64,000 bases of DNA from CAVSCR01 sp963726575. Lineage in GTDB: Bacteria > Actinomycetota > Actinomycetes > JAHEKZ01. The DNA is taken from positions 248,001 to 312,000 of the forward strand of contig CAVSCR010000005.1 of assembly GCA_963726575.1 (NCBI GenBank), read 5' to 3'. The position numbers were made by a program, and so were the translations under genes. Below, piece by piece: positions 18,090 to 26,674 of the stretch. Numbering within the stretch: position 1 is the stretch's first letter; each line of letters opens with the position of its first letter. The notes beneath the pieces are model-generated. The model made no database searches. It was not told the origin of the DNA and was given only the letters and a program-made list of their open reading frames with translations.

Positions 18090-18746
18090 TCACCAGCCGC
18101 GGGCGCGCCACTGCGGCAGCGAGGGGCGCTCCGCGCCCAGCGTGGTGTCGCTGCCGTGACCCGGGTACACCCAGGTCTCGTCCGGCAGACGGTCGAAGAT
18201 CCGCGTCTCCAGGTCGGTCATCAAGGAGTCGAAGCGCTCGGGGTCGCCCTCGGTGTTGCCGGGACCTCCCGGGAACAGCGAGTCGCCGGTGAACAGGTGC
18301 GGCGCACCCTCGGGGTCGTCGTAGAGCAGCGCGATCGAGCCTGGGGTGTGCCCGCGCAGGGCGGTGACCTTCAGCGTGACGTCGCCGACCGGGAGTAGGT
18401 CCCCGTCACCGAGGAACGCGTCGGTGGGCACCGGGATCGCCGAAGCGTCGTCGCGACTGGCGTAGGTCTGCGCCTGGGTGGCCGCGACCACGTGGGCCAG
18501 GGCCTGCCAGTGGTCGCCGTGCCGGTGGGTGGTGACCACGGCGGCCAGGCCGTCGGCGCCGACGAGGTCGAGCAGCCGGCCGGGCTCCGCCGCCGCGTCG
18601 ACGAGCACCTGCGCCCCGGTGCGCCGGCAGCGCAGCAGGTAGGCATTGTTGTTGTACTCGCCCACCGCCAGCTTGCTGACGATCAGGCCACTGAGCTCGT
18701 GGACGTCGGCCGGGCCGCCGACCTGGACGTTTCCGCTGTAGGTCAT
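18090..18746 (-). CDS. MBL-fold metallo-hydrolase (glyoxalase II-like)
   Basis: This 218-residue protein has the beta-lactamase-fold metal motif THRHGDHW near residue 75, the distal ligands GHTPGSIALLYDD and TGDSLFPGG, and YPGHGSDT near the C-terminus. This set is typical of the glyoxalase II-like branch (hydroxyacylglutathione hydrolase annotations). A homolog sits between uvrB and uvrA in Mycobacterium and other actinobacteria, pointing the opposite way as here. The substrate is not established; a mycothiol-linked thioester is one inference. It ends 6 bp from the uvrB stop. Confidence 0.88.
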   Translation of the reverse strand: MTYSGNVQVGGPADVHELSGLIVSKLAVGEYNNNAYLLRCRRTGAQVLVDAAAEPGRLLDLVGADGLAAVVTTHRHGDHWQALAHVVAATQAQTYASRDDASAIPVPTDAFLGDGDLLPVGDVTLKVTALRGHTPGSIALLYDDPEGAPHLFTGDSLFPGGPGNTEGDPERFDSLMTDLETRIFDRLPDETWVYPGHGSDTTLGAERPSLPQWRARGW

Positions 18747-18828
18747 GGCGTCATCTTGGCTGTTGGCCAGGCCGACCCACCAGGCGGGCGGCGGTCGGGA
18801 AGAACCTGTCGGACCGGCTGGTTAGGCT

Positions 18829-18868
18829 CGTGACCCGTACCAGACAGTCCACCGCTTCCGTGACCCGT
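18829..18868. repeat. 10-bp direct repeat CGTGACCCGT upstream of uvrA, 30-bp period
   Basis: CGTGACCCGT occurs at 18829-18838 and again at 18859-18868, exactly 30 bp apart, in the 152-bp gap before uvrA. A TAGGCT -10-like hexamer lies just before the first copy (18823-18828), which would place the repeats in the uvrA leader. The 12-mer CGTGACCCGTAC of the first copy recurs at 29811-29822 upstream of secG. Confidence 0.45.
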
Positions 18869-18898
18869 CTCTGACACCCCGCTGCCCGAAGGACTTCC

Positions 18899-21787
18899 GT
18901 GGCCGACCGTCTCGTCGTGCGAGGTGCTCGCGAGCACAACCTCAAAGACGTGTCGGTCGACCTGCCCCGCGACGCCCTGATCGTCTTCACCGGCCTGTCG
19001 GGCTCCGGCAAGTCGTCCCTGGCCTTCGACACGATCTTCGCCGAGGGGCAGCGCCGCTACGTCGAGAGCCTCTCGGCCTACGCAAGGCAGTTCCTGGGGC
19101 AGATGGACAAGCCCGACGTCGACTTCATCGAGGGGTTGTCCCCGGCCGTCTCCATCGACCAGAAGTCCACGTCGCGCAACCCGCGCTCCACGGTCGGCAC
19201 CATCACCGAGGTCTACGACTACCTGCGCCTGCTCTTCGCCAGGATCGGACGGCCGCACTGTCCGATCTGCGGTAAGCCGATCGCCCGGCAGACGCCGCAG
19301 CAGATCGTCGACCGCGTCCTGGAGCTGCCGTCGGGTGCCAGGTTCCAGGTGCTGGCACCAGTGGTTCGGGCTCGCAAGGGCGAGTACGCCGACCTCTTCC
19401 GACAGCTGCAGGCGCAGGGCTACAGCCGGGCCCGGATCGACGGCACGGTGTACCCGCTCACCGAACCGCCCCGGCTGAAGAAGCAGGAGAAGCACACGGT
19501 CGAGGTCGTCGTCGACCGGCTGACGGTCAAGGCGTCGGCGCGGCAACGCCTGACGGACTCGGTCGAGACGTCGTTGGCCCTCTCCGGGGGCCTGGTGACA
19601 CTCGACTTCGTCGACGCCGCCGATGAGGACCCCGCCCGGGAACGCACCTTCAGCGAGCACCTGGCCTGCCTCGACGACGACGTGTCGTTCGAGGAGCTCG
19701 AGCCGCGGTCGTTCTCGTTCAACAGCCCGTTCGGCGCCTGCCCCGACTGTCACGGACTGGGCACCCAGATGGTGGTCGACCCAGAGCTCGTGGTGCCCGA
19801 CGCAGCGATGAGCCTCGCCGAGGGAGCCGTGTCACCGTGGTCGGGAGCGCACACCTCGGACTACTTCATGCGGTTGCTCGAGGCGTTGGCCGACACGCTG
19901 GCGTTCGACATGGACCAACCGTGGAACCGGCTGCCGGCCAAGGCCCGCAAGGCGGTGCTGAACGGTATCGACGACCAGGTGCACGTGCAGTACAAGAACC
20001 GTTACGGCCGTCAGCGGTCCTACTACACCTCGTTCGAGGGCGTCATCCCCTACGTCCAGCGGCGTCATGCGGAGGCCGAGACCGACACGAGTCGGGAACG
20101 GTTCGAGGGGTACATGCGCGAGGTGGCCTGCTCGGCCTGCGGCGGCGCCCGGCTGAAGCCGGTGTCGCTGGCCGTCACCGTCGGCGGGCACTCGATCGCG
20201 CAGGTGGCGGCCTTGCCGATCGGGGACGCCGCGCGCTTCCTCGCCGAGCTGGACCTGACCGCACGCGAGGAGCAGATCGCCGTACGGGTCCTGAAGGAGG
20301 TCAACGAGCGGCTGCGCTTCCTGCTCGACGTCGGCCTGGAGTACCTCACCCTCGACCGGGCGGCGGGCACCCTGGCCGGCGGTGAGGCGCAGCGGATCCG
20401 GCTGGCCACGCAGATCGGCGCCGGACTGGTCGGCGTGCTCTACGTGCTCGACGAGCCGAGCATCGGGCTGCATCAGCGCGACAACCACCGTCTGATCGAG
20501 ACGTTGGTGCGGCTGCGCGACATGGGCAACACATTGATCGTCGTCGAGCACGACGAGGACACGATTCGCACGGCCGACTGGGTCGTGGACATCGGTCCTG
20601 GAGCCGGTGAGCACGGTGGCCAGGTGGTGGTCTCAGGGACCGTCGACGACCTGTTGAGCTCACCGGACTCGGTCACCGGCGCGTACCTGTCCGGTCGGTT
20701 GGCCATCGAGACGCCACAGGAGCGGCGGACGGCGAACCCCAGCCAAGGCATCACCGTGCACGGCGCCCGCGAGCACAACTTGCAGGACGTGACGGTGACC
20801 TTCCCGGTGGGTGTGCTCACTGCGGTGACCGGGGTCAGCGGCTCCGGCAAGTCCACGCTGGTCAACGACATCCTCTACAACGCCTTGGCCCGTGAGCTGA
20901 ACGGCGCCCGCACCGTGCCTGGGCGCCACCTTCGGGTCACCGGCCTGAAGCACGTCGACAAAGTGGTGCACGTCGACCAGAGCCCGATCGGCCGTACGCC
21001 GCGCTCCAACCCCGCCACCTACACCGGTGTCTTCGACCACGTGCGCAAGTTGTTCGCCAGCGCACCCGAGGCCAAGGTGCGCGGCTACCAGCAGGGCCGG
21101 TTCTCGTTCAACGTCAAGGGTGGTCGCTGCGAGGCCTGCGCGGGCGACGGCACCATCAAGATCGAGATGAACTTCTTGCCAGACGTGTATGTGCCCTGCG
21201 AGGTGTGTCACGGAGCGCGTTACAACCGCGAGACCCTCGAGGTGCACTACAAGGGCAAGACCATCGCCGACGTGCTCGACATGAGCATCGAGGAGGCGCT
21301 GGAGTTCTTCGAACCCATCCCGCCGATCCGACGGCACCTGGCCACGCTGGTCGACGTGGGCCTCGGCTACGTGAGGCTCGGCCAGCCGGCGCCGACGTTG
21401 TCCGGGGGCGAGGCGCAACGCGTCAAGCTCAGCGCAGAGCTGCAGAAGCGCTCCACCGGGCGGACGATCTACGTGCTCGACGAACCGACCACCGGGCTTC
21501 ACTTCGAGGACATCCGCAAGCTGCTGGGCGTGCTGGGGCGCCTGGTCGACGCTGGGAACACCGTCATCGTGATCGAGCACAACCTCGACGTCATCAAGAC
21601 GGCCGACTGGGTCATCGACATGGGGCCCGAGGGCGGCTCCGGCGGCGGGCTGGTGGTGGCCGAGGGCACGCCGGAGGGCATCGCAGCGCATGAGACCAGC
21701 CACACCGGGCGATTCCTCGCCGGCTTGTTCGGCCAGACGCGCCGCACCCCGGCGGCCCGCCGCTCGCGGCGCAAGGTGAGCGCCTGA
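18899..21787 (+). CDS. uvrA: excinuclease ABC subunit A
   Basis: UvrA is the damage-scanning ABC-type ATPase of nucleotide excision repair and loads UvrB. The two nucleotide sites are visible: Walker A GLSGSGKSS near residue 35 and GVSGSGKST near 645. Signature loops are LAGGEAQRIRLA and LSGGEAQRVKLS. Zinc-binding Cys pairs appear in CPICGKPI, CPDCHGLG, CSACGGARL, CEACAGDG and CEVCHG. Length of 962 residues is standard. The GTG start follows the AAGGAC purine run a few bases upstream. uvrC follows after 15 bp, so the two may be co-transcribed. Confidence 0.97.
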   Translation: MADRLVVRGAREHNLKDVSVDLPRDALIVFTGLSGSGKSSLAFDTIFAEGQRRYVESLSAYARQFLGQMDKPDVDFIEGLSPAVSIDQKSTSRNPRSTVGTITEVYDYLRLLFARIGRPHCPICGKPIARQTPQQIVDRVLELPSGARFQVLAPVVRARKGEYADLFRQLQAQGYSRARIDGTVYPLTEPPRLKKQEKHTVEVVVDRLTVKASARQRLTDSVETSLALSGGLVTLDFVDAADEDPARERTFSEHLACLDDDVSFEELEPRSFSFNSPFGACPDCHGLGTQMVVDPELVVPDAAMSLAEGAVSPWSGAHTSDYFMRLLEALADTLAFDMDQPWNRLPAKARKAVLNGIDDQVHVQYKNRYGRQRSYYTSFEGVIPYVQRRHAEAETDTSRERFEGYMREVACSACGGARLKPVSLAVTVGGHSIAQVAALPIGDAARFLAELDLTAREEQIAVRVLKEVNERLRFLLDVGLEYLTLDRAAGTLAGGEAQRIRLATQIGAGLVGVLYVLDEPSIGLHQRDNHRLIETLVRLRDMGNTLIVVEHDEDTIRTADWVVDIGPGAGEHGGQVVVSGTVDDLLSSPDSVTGAYLSGRLAIETPQERRTANPSQGITVHGAREHNLQDVTVTFPVGVLTAVTGVSGSGKSTLVNDILYNALARELNGARTVPGRHLRVTGLKHVDKVVHVDQSPIGRTPRSNPATYTGVFDHVRKLFASAPEAKVRGYQQGRFSFNVKGGRCEACAGDGTIKIEMNFLPDVYVPCEVCHGARYNRETLEVHYKGKTIADVLDMSIEEALEFFEPIPPIRRHLATLVDVGLGYVRLGQPAPTLSGGEAQRVKLSAELQKRSTGRTIYVLDEPTTGLHFEDIRKLLGVLGRLVDAGNTVIVIEHNLDVIKTADWVIDMGPEGGSGGGLVVAEGTPEGIAAHETSHTGRFLAGLFGQTRRTPAARRSRRKVSA

Positions 21788-21802
21788 CGGCGCGGCCGGC
21801 CC

Positions 21803-23779
21803 ATGGCTGACCCAGCGTCGTACCGACCCCGGACGGGGACCATCCCGGAGCAGCCGGGCGTCTACCGGTTCCGCGACGAACGCGGCCGGATCGTCTATGT
21901 CGGCAAGGCCAAGAGCCTGCGACAACGACTGTCGTCCTACTTCGCCGACCCGGCCGGGATGAACCCCCGGACCCGAGCCATGGTGTGGGCGGCCGCTTCG
22001 GTGGAGTGGACCGTGGTGGCCACGGAGGTCGAGGCCCTGCAGCTCGAGTACGCCTGGATCAAGGAGTTCGACCCGCGGTTCAACGTGAAGTACCGAGACG
22101 ACAAGTCGTACCCGTTCCTCGCGGTGACGGTCGGGGAGGAGTTTCCCCGCGTGCAGGTGATGCGGGGAGCCAAGCGCAAGGGCGTCAAGTACTTCGGGCC
22201 CTACGCTCACGCCTGGGCGATTCGCGAGACGTTGGACCAGCTGTTGCGGGTGTTCCCAGTGCGTTCCTGCTCCAACGGCGTGTTCAAGCGCGCGGGGCAG
22301 ATCGGCCGCCCGTGCTTGCTCGGCTACATCGACAAGTGCTCGGCGCCGTGCGTCGGTCGGGTGACCGCAGACGAGCACCGCGCCTACGTCGACGACCTCG
22401 TGACGTTCCTGTCCACCGACCCCGGTCGGTTCATGCGCCGGATCGAGGTACGGATGCGCGATGCCTCGGCGGCGCAGGAGTACGAGCGGGCGGCGACGTT
22501 GCGCGACGACCTGCGAGCGCTCGAGCGCGCGTTGGAGCGTTCGGCGATCGTCTTGCCGGACGACACCGACGCGGACGTCGTGGCGATCGTCGACGACGAG
22601 CTCGAGGCGGCCGTACAGGTGTTTCACGTCAGAGCGGGGCGGGTTCGTGGTCAGCGCGGCTGGGTGGCCGAGAAGGTGGATGACTCCGACCAGCCCGAGC
22701 TCGTAGAACAGTTCCTGGGGCACTTGTACGGCACCGGTCCCGGCGCCGTTGGCGCCGAGGTGCCGCGGGAGGTGCTCGTTCCGTCGCTGCCGACCGACGA
22801 CACGACCGTGGCCGAGTGGCTGTCCGGGCTGCGGGGGGCGCGGGTCGACCTGCGGGTGCCGCTGCGGGGCGACAAGCACACGCTGATGAGCACCGTGGCC
22901 GCCAACGCAACGCACTCGCTGGCGTTGCACAAGATCCGTCGTGCGGGTGACCTGACGACGCGCAGCCAGGCGCTCAGTGAGCTGCAGGAGGCACTGGAGC
23001 TGTCGGAGGCGCCGCTGCGCATCGAGTGCTATGACGTGTCGAACCTGCAGGGCACCGAAGTCGTGGCGTCGATGGTGGTGTTCGAGGATGGGCTGCCGCG
23101 CAAGTCGGAGTACCGCCGCTTCGCCATCAAGCAGTCGCAGGGACAAGACGACGTCGCCGCCATGTACGAGGTGATCACGCGTCGGTTCCGTCGGTACCTC
23201 GAGCAGCCGTCGGGCAGCCCGGACCAGCCGGATCGGCGGCGCTCAGGTTTTGCCTACCCACCGCAGCTGGTCGTGGTCGACGGTGGACCGCCGCAGGTCG
23301 CAGCCGCCCAGCGCGCCATGTCCGAGCTCGGCGTGGTCGACATCGCCGTGGTCGGCCTGGCCAAGCGTCTGGAGGAGGTCTGGCTTCCCGATGACGACGC
23401 GCCGGTGATCTTGTCGCGTACGTCCGAGGCGTTGTACCTGCTGCAGCGGGTCCGCGACGAGGCGCACCGGTTCGCCATCACGTTCCACCGCAAGCGACGG
23501 TCGGCCGCCATGACGTCGTCGGAGCTGGACGCGGTGCCGGGTCTCGGCGACACCCGTCGCAAAGCCTTGCTCGGCCGGTTCGGCTCGTTGCGCAAGCTGC
23601 GCGAGGCAAGCGTCGAGGAGATCGCCGAGGTGTCGGGCATCGGGCCGAAGACTGCGGCGTCCATCCACGCAGCGCTGCGTGCTGCACCAGCGCCCGCGCC
23701 AGCCGTCAACGTGGCCACCGGCGAGATTCTCGACGTGATCGACCGACAGAATGGGGCCGTGACCCCGGAGCAGCCGTGA
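21803..23779 (+). CDS. uvrC: excinuclease ABC subunit C
   Basis: UvrC makes the dual incisions in nucleotide excision repair. Domain order is complete: GIY-YIG nuclease (GVYRFRDERGRIVYVGKAKS, residues ~15-90), Cys-containing PCLLGYIDKCSAPCVG region, UVR motif (YVDDLVTFLSTDPGRF to about 235), the RNase H-like endonuclease half (RIECYDVSNLQGTEVVASMV, LVVVDGGPPQV), and tandem helix-hairpin-helix motifs (AVPGLGDTRRKALL, VSGIGPKTAASI). The stop overlaps the rapZ start by 4 bp, opening a four-gene coupled run. Confidence 0.97.
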   Translation: MADPASYRPRTGTIPEQPGVYRFRDERGRIVYVGKAKSLRQRLSSYFADPAGMNPRTRAMVWAAASVEWTVVATEVEALQLEYAWIKEFDPRFNVKYRDDKSYPFLAVTVGEEFPRVQVMRGAKRKGVKYFGPYAHAWAIRETLDQLLRVFPVRSCSNGVFKRAGQIGRPCLLGYIDKCSAPCVGRVTADEHRAYVDDLVTFLSTDPGRFMRRIEVRMRDASAAQEYERAATLRDDLRALERALERSAIVLPDDTDADVVAIVDDELEAAVQVFHVRAGRVRGQRGWVAEKVDDSDQPELVEQFLGHLYGTGPGAVGAEVPREVLVPSLPTDDTTVAEWLSGLRGARVDLRVPLRGDKHTLMSTVAANATHSLALHKIRRAGDLTTRSQALSELQEALELSEAPLRIECYDVSNLQGTEVVASMVVFEDGLPRKSEYRRFAIKQSQGQDDVAAMYEVITRRFRRYLEQPSGSPDQPDRRRSGFAYPPQLVVVDGGPPQVAAAQRAMSELGVVDIAVVGLAKRLEEVWLPDDDAPVILSRTSEALYLLQRVRDEAHRFAITFHRKRRSAAMTSSELDAVPGLGDTRRKALLGRFGSLRKLREASVEEIAEVSGIGPKTAASIHAALRAAPAPAPAVNVATGEILDVIDRQNGAVTPEQP

Positions 23780-24672
23780 GGCCGGTCGACCCGGCCGACG
23801 CCGCGCAGGCAGTTCGGCCGGAGATGGTGGTGCTCACGGGTATGTCAGGTGCCGGTCGCTCCACCGCAGCCAATGCACTGGAGGACCAGGGCTGGTTCGT
23901 CGTCGACAACCTGCCACCGGCGCTACTGCCGTCCCTCCTGGAGGTGTCCGACCGCGGCAACGGCGGCCCTACGCGCATCGCCGCTGTCGTGGACGCTCGC
24001 GGCGGGCAGTTCTTCGCCGACCTCACCGCCGCGCTCGGGCAGCTCGACGCGGCCGGCATCCATCCGCGGGTGCTCTTCCTCGATGCCGACACCGACGAGC
24101 TGGTGCGCCGGTTCGAGGGTTCGCGACGCCCTCACCCCCTGCAGGGCTCGGGGCGTGTGGTCGACGGGATCGCTGCCGAGCGGGAGCTGTTGGCCGACCT
24201 GCGCGACCGCGCAGACCTTCTGGTCGACACCTCCGACCTCAATGTCCACCAGCTACGAGCCCGGATCGACCAGGCGTTCTCCGGGGAGACTCGCTCCGAC
24301 CTACGGGTCACGGTCATGTCGTTCGGCTTCAAGTACGGACTGCCACCCGATGCCGATCTGGTCGTGGACTGCCGCTTCCTTCCCAACCCGCACTGGGTGC
24401 CCACCCTGCGACCCCGTACCGGGCTGGACGAAGACGTCGCGAAGTACGTGCTCGAGCAGCCGGCCGCCGGACCGTTTCTCGATGCCTACGAGTCGTCGCT
24501 GGGCGTCGTGCTCGGCGGGTACGCCGAGGAGGGGAAGCGCTTCGCACTGCTGGCCGTCGGCTGCACAGGCGGCAAGCATCGCAGCGTCGCCATGACCGAG
24601 GAGATCGCGCGACGTCTGGCCCGACACGGCGTCGACGTGCGGGTGGAGCACCGCGACCTGGGGCGCGAGTGA
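23776..24672 (+). CDS. rapZ: RapZ/YvcJ family nucleotide-binding protein
   Basis: This P-loop protein has Walker A GMSGAGRSTAANAL near residue 22, DNLPPALLPSLL, and the conserved C-terminal domain with FGFKYGLPPDADLVVDCRFL and GCTGGKHRSVAMTEEIA. In E. coli RapZ is the RNase E adapter controlling glmS small RNAs; in Gram-positives the role is less defined. Length 298 is about normal. The GTG start overlaps the uvrC stop and its own stop overlaps yvcK (4 bp each). uvrC-rapZ-yvcK-whiA is a conserved actinobacterial block. Confidence 0.94.
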   Translation: MRPVDPADAAQAVRPEMVVLTGMSGAGRSTAANALEDQGWFVVDNLPPALLPSLLEVSDRGNGGPTRIAAVVDARGGQFFADLTAALGQLDAAGIHPRVLFLDADTDELVRRFEGSRRPHPLQGSGRVVDGIAAERELLADLRDRADLLVDTSDLNVHQLRARIDQAFSGETRSDLRVTVMSFGFKYGLPPDADLVVDCRFLPNPHWVPTLRPRTGLDEDVAKYVLEQPAAGPFLDAYESSLGVVLGGYAEEGKRFALLAVGCTGGKHRSVAMTEEIARRLARHGVDVRVEHRDLGRE

Positions 24673-25640
24673 CCCGCCCCTCGGTCGTGGCACTGGGCGG
24701 TGGGCACGGGCTGTCGGCAACTCTGGGTGCGCTGCGTGATGTGGCCGAGCCGCTCACCGCCGTGGTGACCGTGGCCGACGACGGCGGCTCGAGCGGGCGG
24801 CTGCGGGCCGAGTTCGGCGGGCTCCCGCCAGGTGACCTTCGGATGGCACTGGCGGCGCTGTGCGGCTCCGACGAGTGGGGCCAGACGTGGAGCGAGGTCG
24901 CTCAGCACAGGTTCGGGGGCGACGGGCCCCTGCGCGGTCATGCGGTCGGCAACCTGCTCATCGTCGCGCTGTGGGAACTGTTCCCCGACGACCCGGTGAC
25001 CGGCCTCGACTGGGTGGCCCGGCTGCTCGGGTGTCGGGGCCGAGTACTGCCCATGGCGACCGCGCCGCTGCAGATCGTCGCCGATGTCACCGGCTTGTCG
25101 CAGGCGGACCCCCTGCGTCGGACGCAGGTGCGCGGCCAGCAGTCGGTGGCCGTCACCCGCGGCCGGGTGGAGTCGGTGCGGCTGGAACCGGCCGACCCGC
25201 CGGTGCCGCAGGAAGTGTTGAGCGCCGTCGGCGAGGCCGACTGGGTCGTCCTCGGACCGGGCTCCTGGTACACGAGCGTCATCCCGCACTTGCTGGTCGG
25301 GCCGCTGGCCAAGGCGATCGTCACGACGGATGCGCGACGTGCGGTGGTACTCAACCTCGAGGCACAAGTGGGCGAGACGTCGGGCTTCACCGCGCGCAGC
25401 TACTTGCAGGCGCTGCACCGGCACGCCCCAGGGTTGCGACTGGATGCTGTGATCGTCGACCGCGAATCGGTGACGGACCCCGACGAACTGCGACGCGCGG
25501 CCGCGGCGTACGGTGCCGAGGTCGTGGCGGGCGATCTGCGTCGATCGGACGGGAGCCCGCGGCACGATCAGGCCGCGCTCGCGGCCGTGTTCCGAGATAC
25601 GTTCGGGGCGTCCGTGCGGGAACGAGGAGGAGCCGGCTGA
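24669..25640 (+). CDS. yvcK: YvcK/CuvA family gluconeogenesis factor
   Basis: The N-terminus ALGGGHGLSATLGALRD and VTVADDGGSSGRLRAEFG are hallmarks of this CofD-like family, followed by LPPGDLRMALAAL and the mid-protein VLGPGSWYTSVIPHLLV. YvcK/CuvA proteins bind UDP-sugars and affect peptidoglycan synthesis and growth on gluconeogenic carbon in Bacillus and Mycobacterium. Length 323 residues. The GTG start overlaps the rapZ stop, and the stop shares a base with the whiA ATG. Confidence 0.94.
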   Translation: MTRPSVVALGGGHGLSATLGALRDVAEPLTAVVTVADDGGSSGRLRAEFGGLPPGDLRMALAALCGSDEWGQTWSEVAQHRFGGDGPLRGHAVGNLLIVALWELFPDDPVTGLDWVARLLGCRGRVLPMATAPLQIVADVTGLSQADPLRRTQVRGQQSVAVTRGRVESVRLEPADPPVPQEVLSAVGEADWVVLGPGSWYTSVIPHLLVGPLAKAIVTTDARRAVVLNLEAQVGETSGFTARSYLQALHRHAPGLRLDAVIVDRESVTDPDELRRAAAAYGAEVVAGDLRRSDGSPRHDQAALAAVFRDTFGASVRERGGAG

Positions 25641-26620
25641 TGGCGATGACGGCGGCGGTCAAGGACGAGCTGGCCCGCCTCGAGATCACCAAGCCGTGCT
25701 GCCGCAAGTCCGAGACGTCCGCCATGTTGCGGTTCGCCGGCGGACTTCACATCGTGGCCGGCCACATCGTGATCGAGGCCGAGCTGGACACCGGCGCCGC
25801 CGCACGCCGACTGCGCAAGGACATCGCTGAGATCTACGGCCACAGCTCGGAGCTGGTGGTGCTGGCACCGAGCGGGCTGCGCAAGGGCAACCGCTTCGTG
25901 GTGCGGGTCACGCGCGACGGCGAGGCACTGGCGCGCCAGACCGGCCTGGTCGACGGCCGAGGACGCCCGGTGCGAGGACTACCCCCGCAGGTCGTCAGCG
26001 GTGCCACCTGTGACGCCGAGGCCGCGTGGCGGGGCGCGTTCCTCGCCCACGGGTCGCTCACCGAACCGGGTCGCTCGTCGGCACTGGAGGTCACCTGCCC
26101 CGGGCCGGAGGCCGCGCTCGCCCTGGCCGGCGCAGCACGACGGCTCGGGATCCCCGCCAAGGCTCGCGAGGTGAGGGGTGTCGACCGCGTCGTGATCCGC
26201 GACGGCGACGCGATCGGTGCCCTGTTGACGCGCCTCGGTGCCCACGACTCCGTCCTGGCCTGGGAAGAACGCCGGATGCGGCGCGAGGTGCGGGCCACCG
26301 CGAACCGGTTGGCCAACTTCGACGATGCGAACCTGCGGCGCTCGGCGCGCGCGGCGGTGGCCGCCGGGGCCAGGGTCGAGCGGGCGATGGAGATCCTGGG
26401 CGACGACGTGCCCGAACATCTCGCGAGTGCCGGGCGGCTGCGGTTGGAGCACAAGCAGGCCAGCCTGGAAGAACTGGGCCAGTTGTCCGACCCCCCGATG
26501 ACCAAGGACGCGATCGCCGGACGCATCCGCCGACTGTTGGCCATGGCCGACAAGAGGGCCACCGATCTCGGCATCCCGAACACCGAGGCCAACCTCACCC
26601 CGGACATGCTGTCGCCCTGA
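25640..26620 (+). CDS. whiA: sporulation/cell-division transcription regulator WhiA
   Basis: WhiA (326 residues) has an N-terminal LAGLIDADG-homing-endonuclease-like fold (CCRKSETSAMLRFAGGLHI, AARRLRKDIAEIYG) and a C-terminal helix-turn-helix region (RRSARAAVAAGARVERAMEI, LGQLSDPPMTKDAIAGRIRR). In Streptomyces it works with WhiB at sporulation and division genes; WhiA homologs occur in most Gram-positives, so spore formation need not follow. The ATG at 25640 overlaps the yvcK stop (TGATG) and has GGAGGAG upstream; the frame is open much further 5' within yvcK but that extension is not real. Confidence 0.96.
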   Translation: MAMTAAVKDELARLEITKPCCRKSETSAMLRFAGGLHIVAGHIVIEAELDTGAAARRLRKDIAEIYGHSSELVVLAPSGLRKGNRFVVRVTRDGEALARQTGLVDGRGRPVRGLPPQVVSGATCDAEAAWRGAFLAHGSLTEPGRSSALEVTCPGPEAALALAGAARRLGIPAKAREVRGVDRVVIRDGDAIGALLTRLGAHDSVLAWEERRMRREVRATANRLANFDDANLRRSARAAVAAGARVERAMEILGDDVPEHLASAGRLRLEHKQASLEELGQLSDPPMTKDAIAGRIRRLLAMADKRATDLGIPNTEANLTPDMLSP

Positions 26621-26627
26621 CCGTCGC

Positions 26628-26633
26628 TAGGGT
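26628..26633 (+). promoter_or_regulatory. TAGGGT -10-like element upstream of gap
   Basis: TAGGGT at 26628-26633 lies in the 54-bp gap between whiA and gap, 42 bp before the gap start. No convincing -35 is seen. It may give the glycolytic genes their own promoter separate from the uvrC-whiA transcript. Confidence 0.3.
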
Positions 26634-26674
26634 TGAGGGACCGACCAAGTGACGGCGTCCCTGGGGGCAAGCTC

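Noticed and set aside
15917..18898. SOS (LexA) box before uvrB or uvrA
   Set aside because: No GAAC-N4-GTTC type palindrome seen in either upstream gap, so damage induction is not supported from sequence.
20660..23146. 828-codon open frame on the minus strand opposite uvrA/uvrC
   Set aside because: Codon-phase shadow of high-GC genes; low-complexity His/Arg/Gly/Val composition, no family motif, and uvrA and uvrC are certain on the plus strand.
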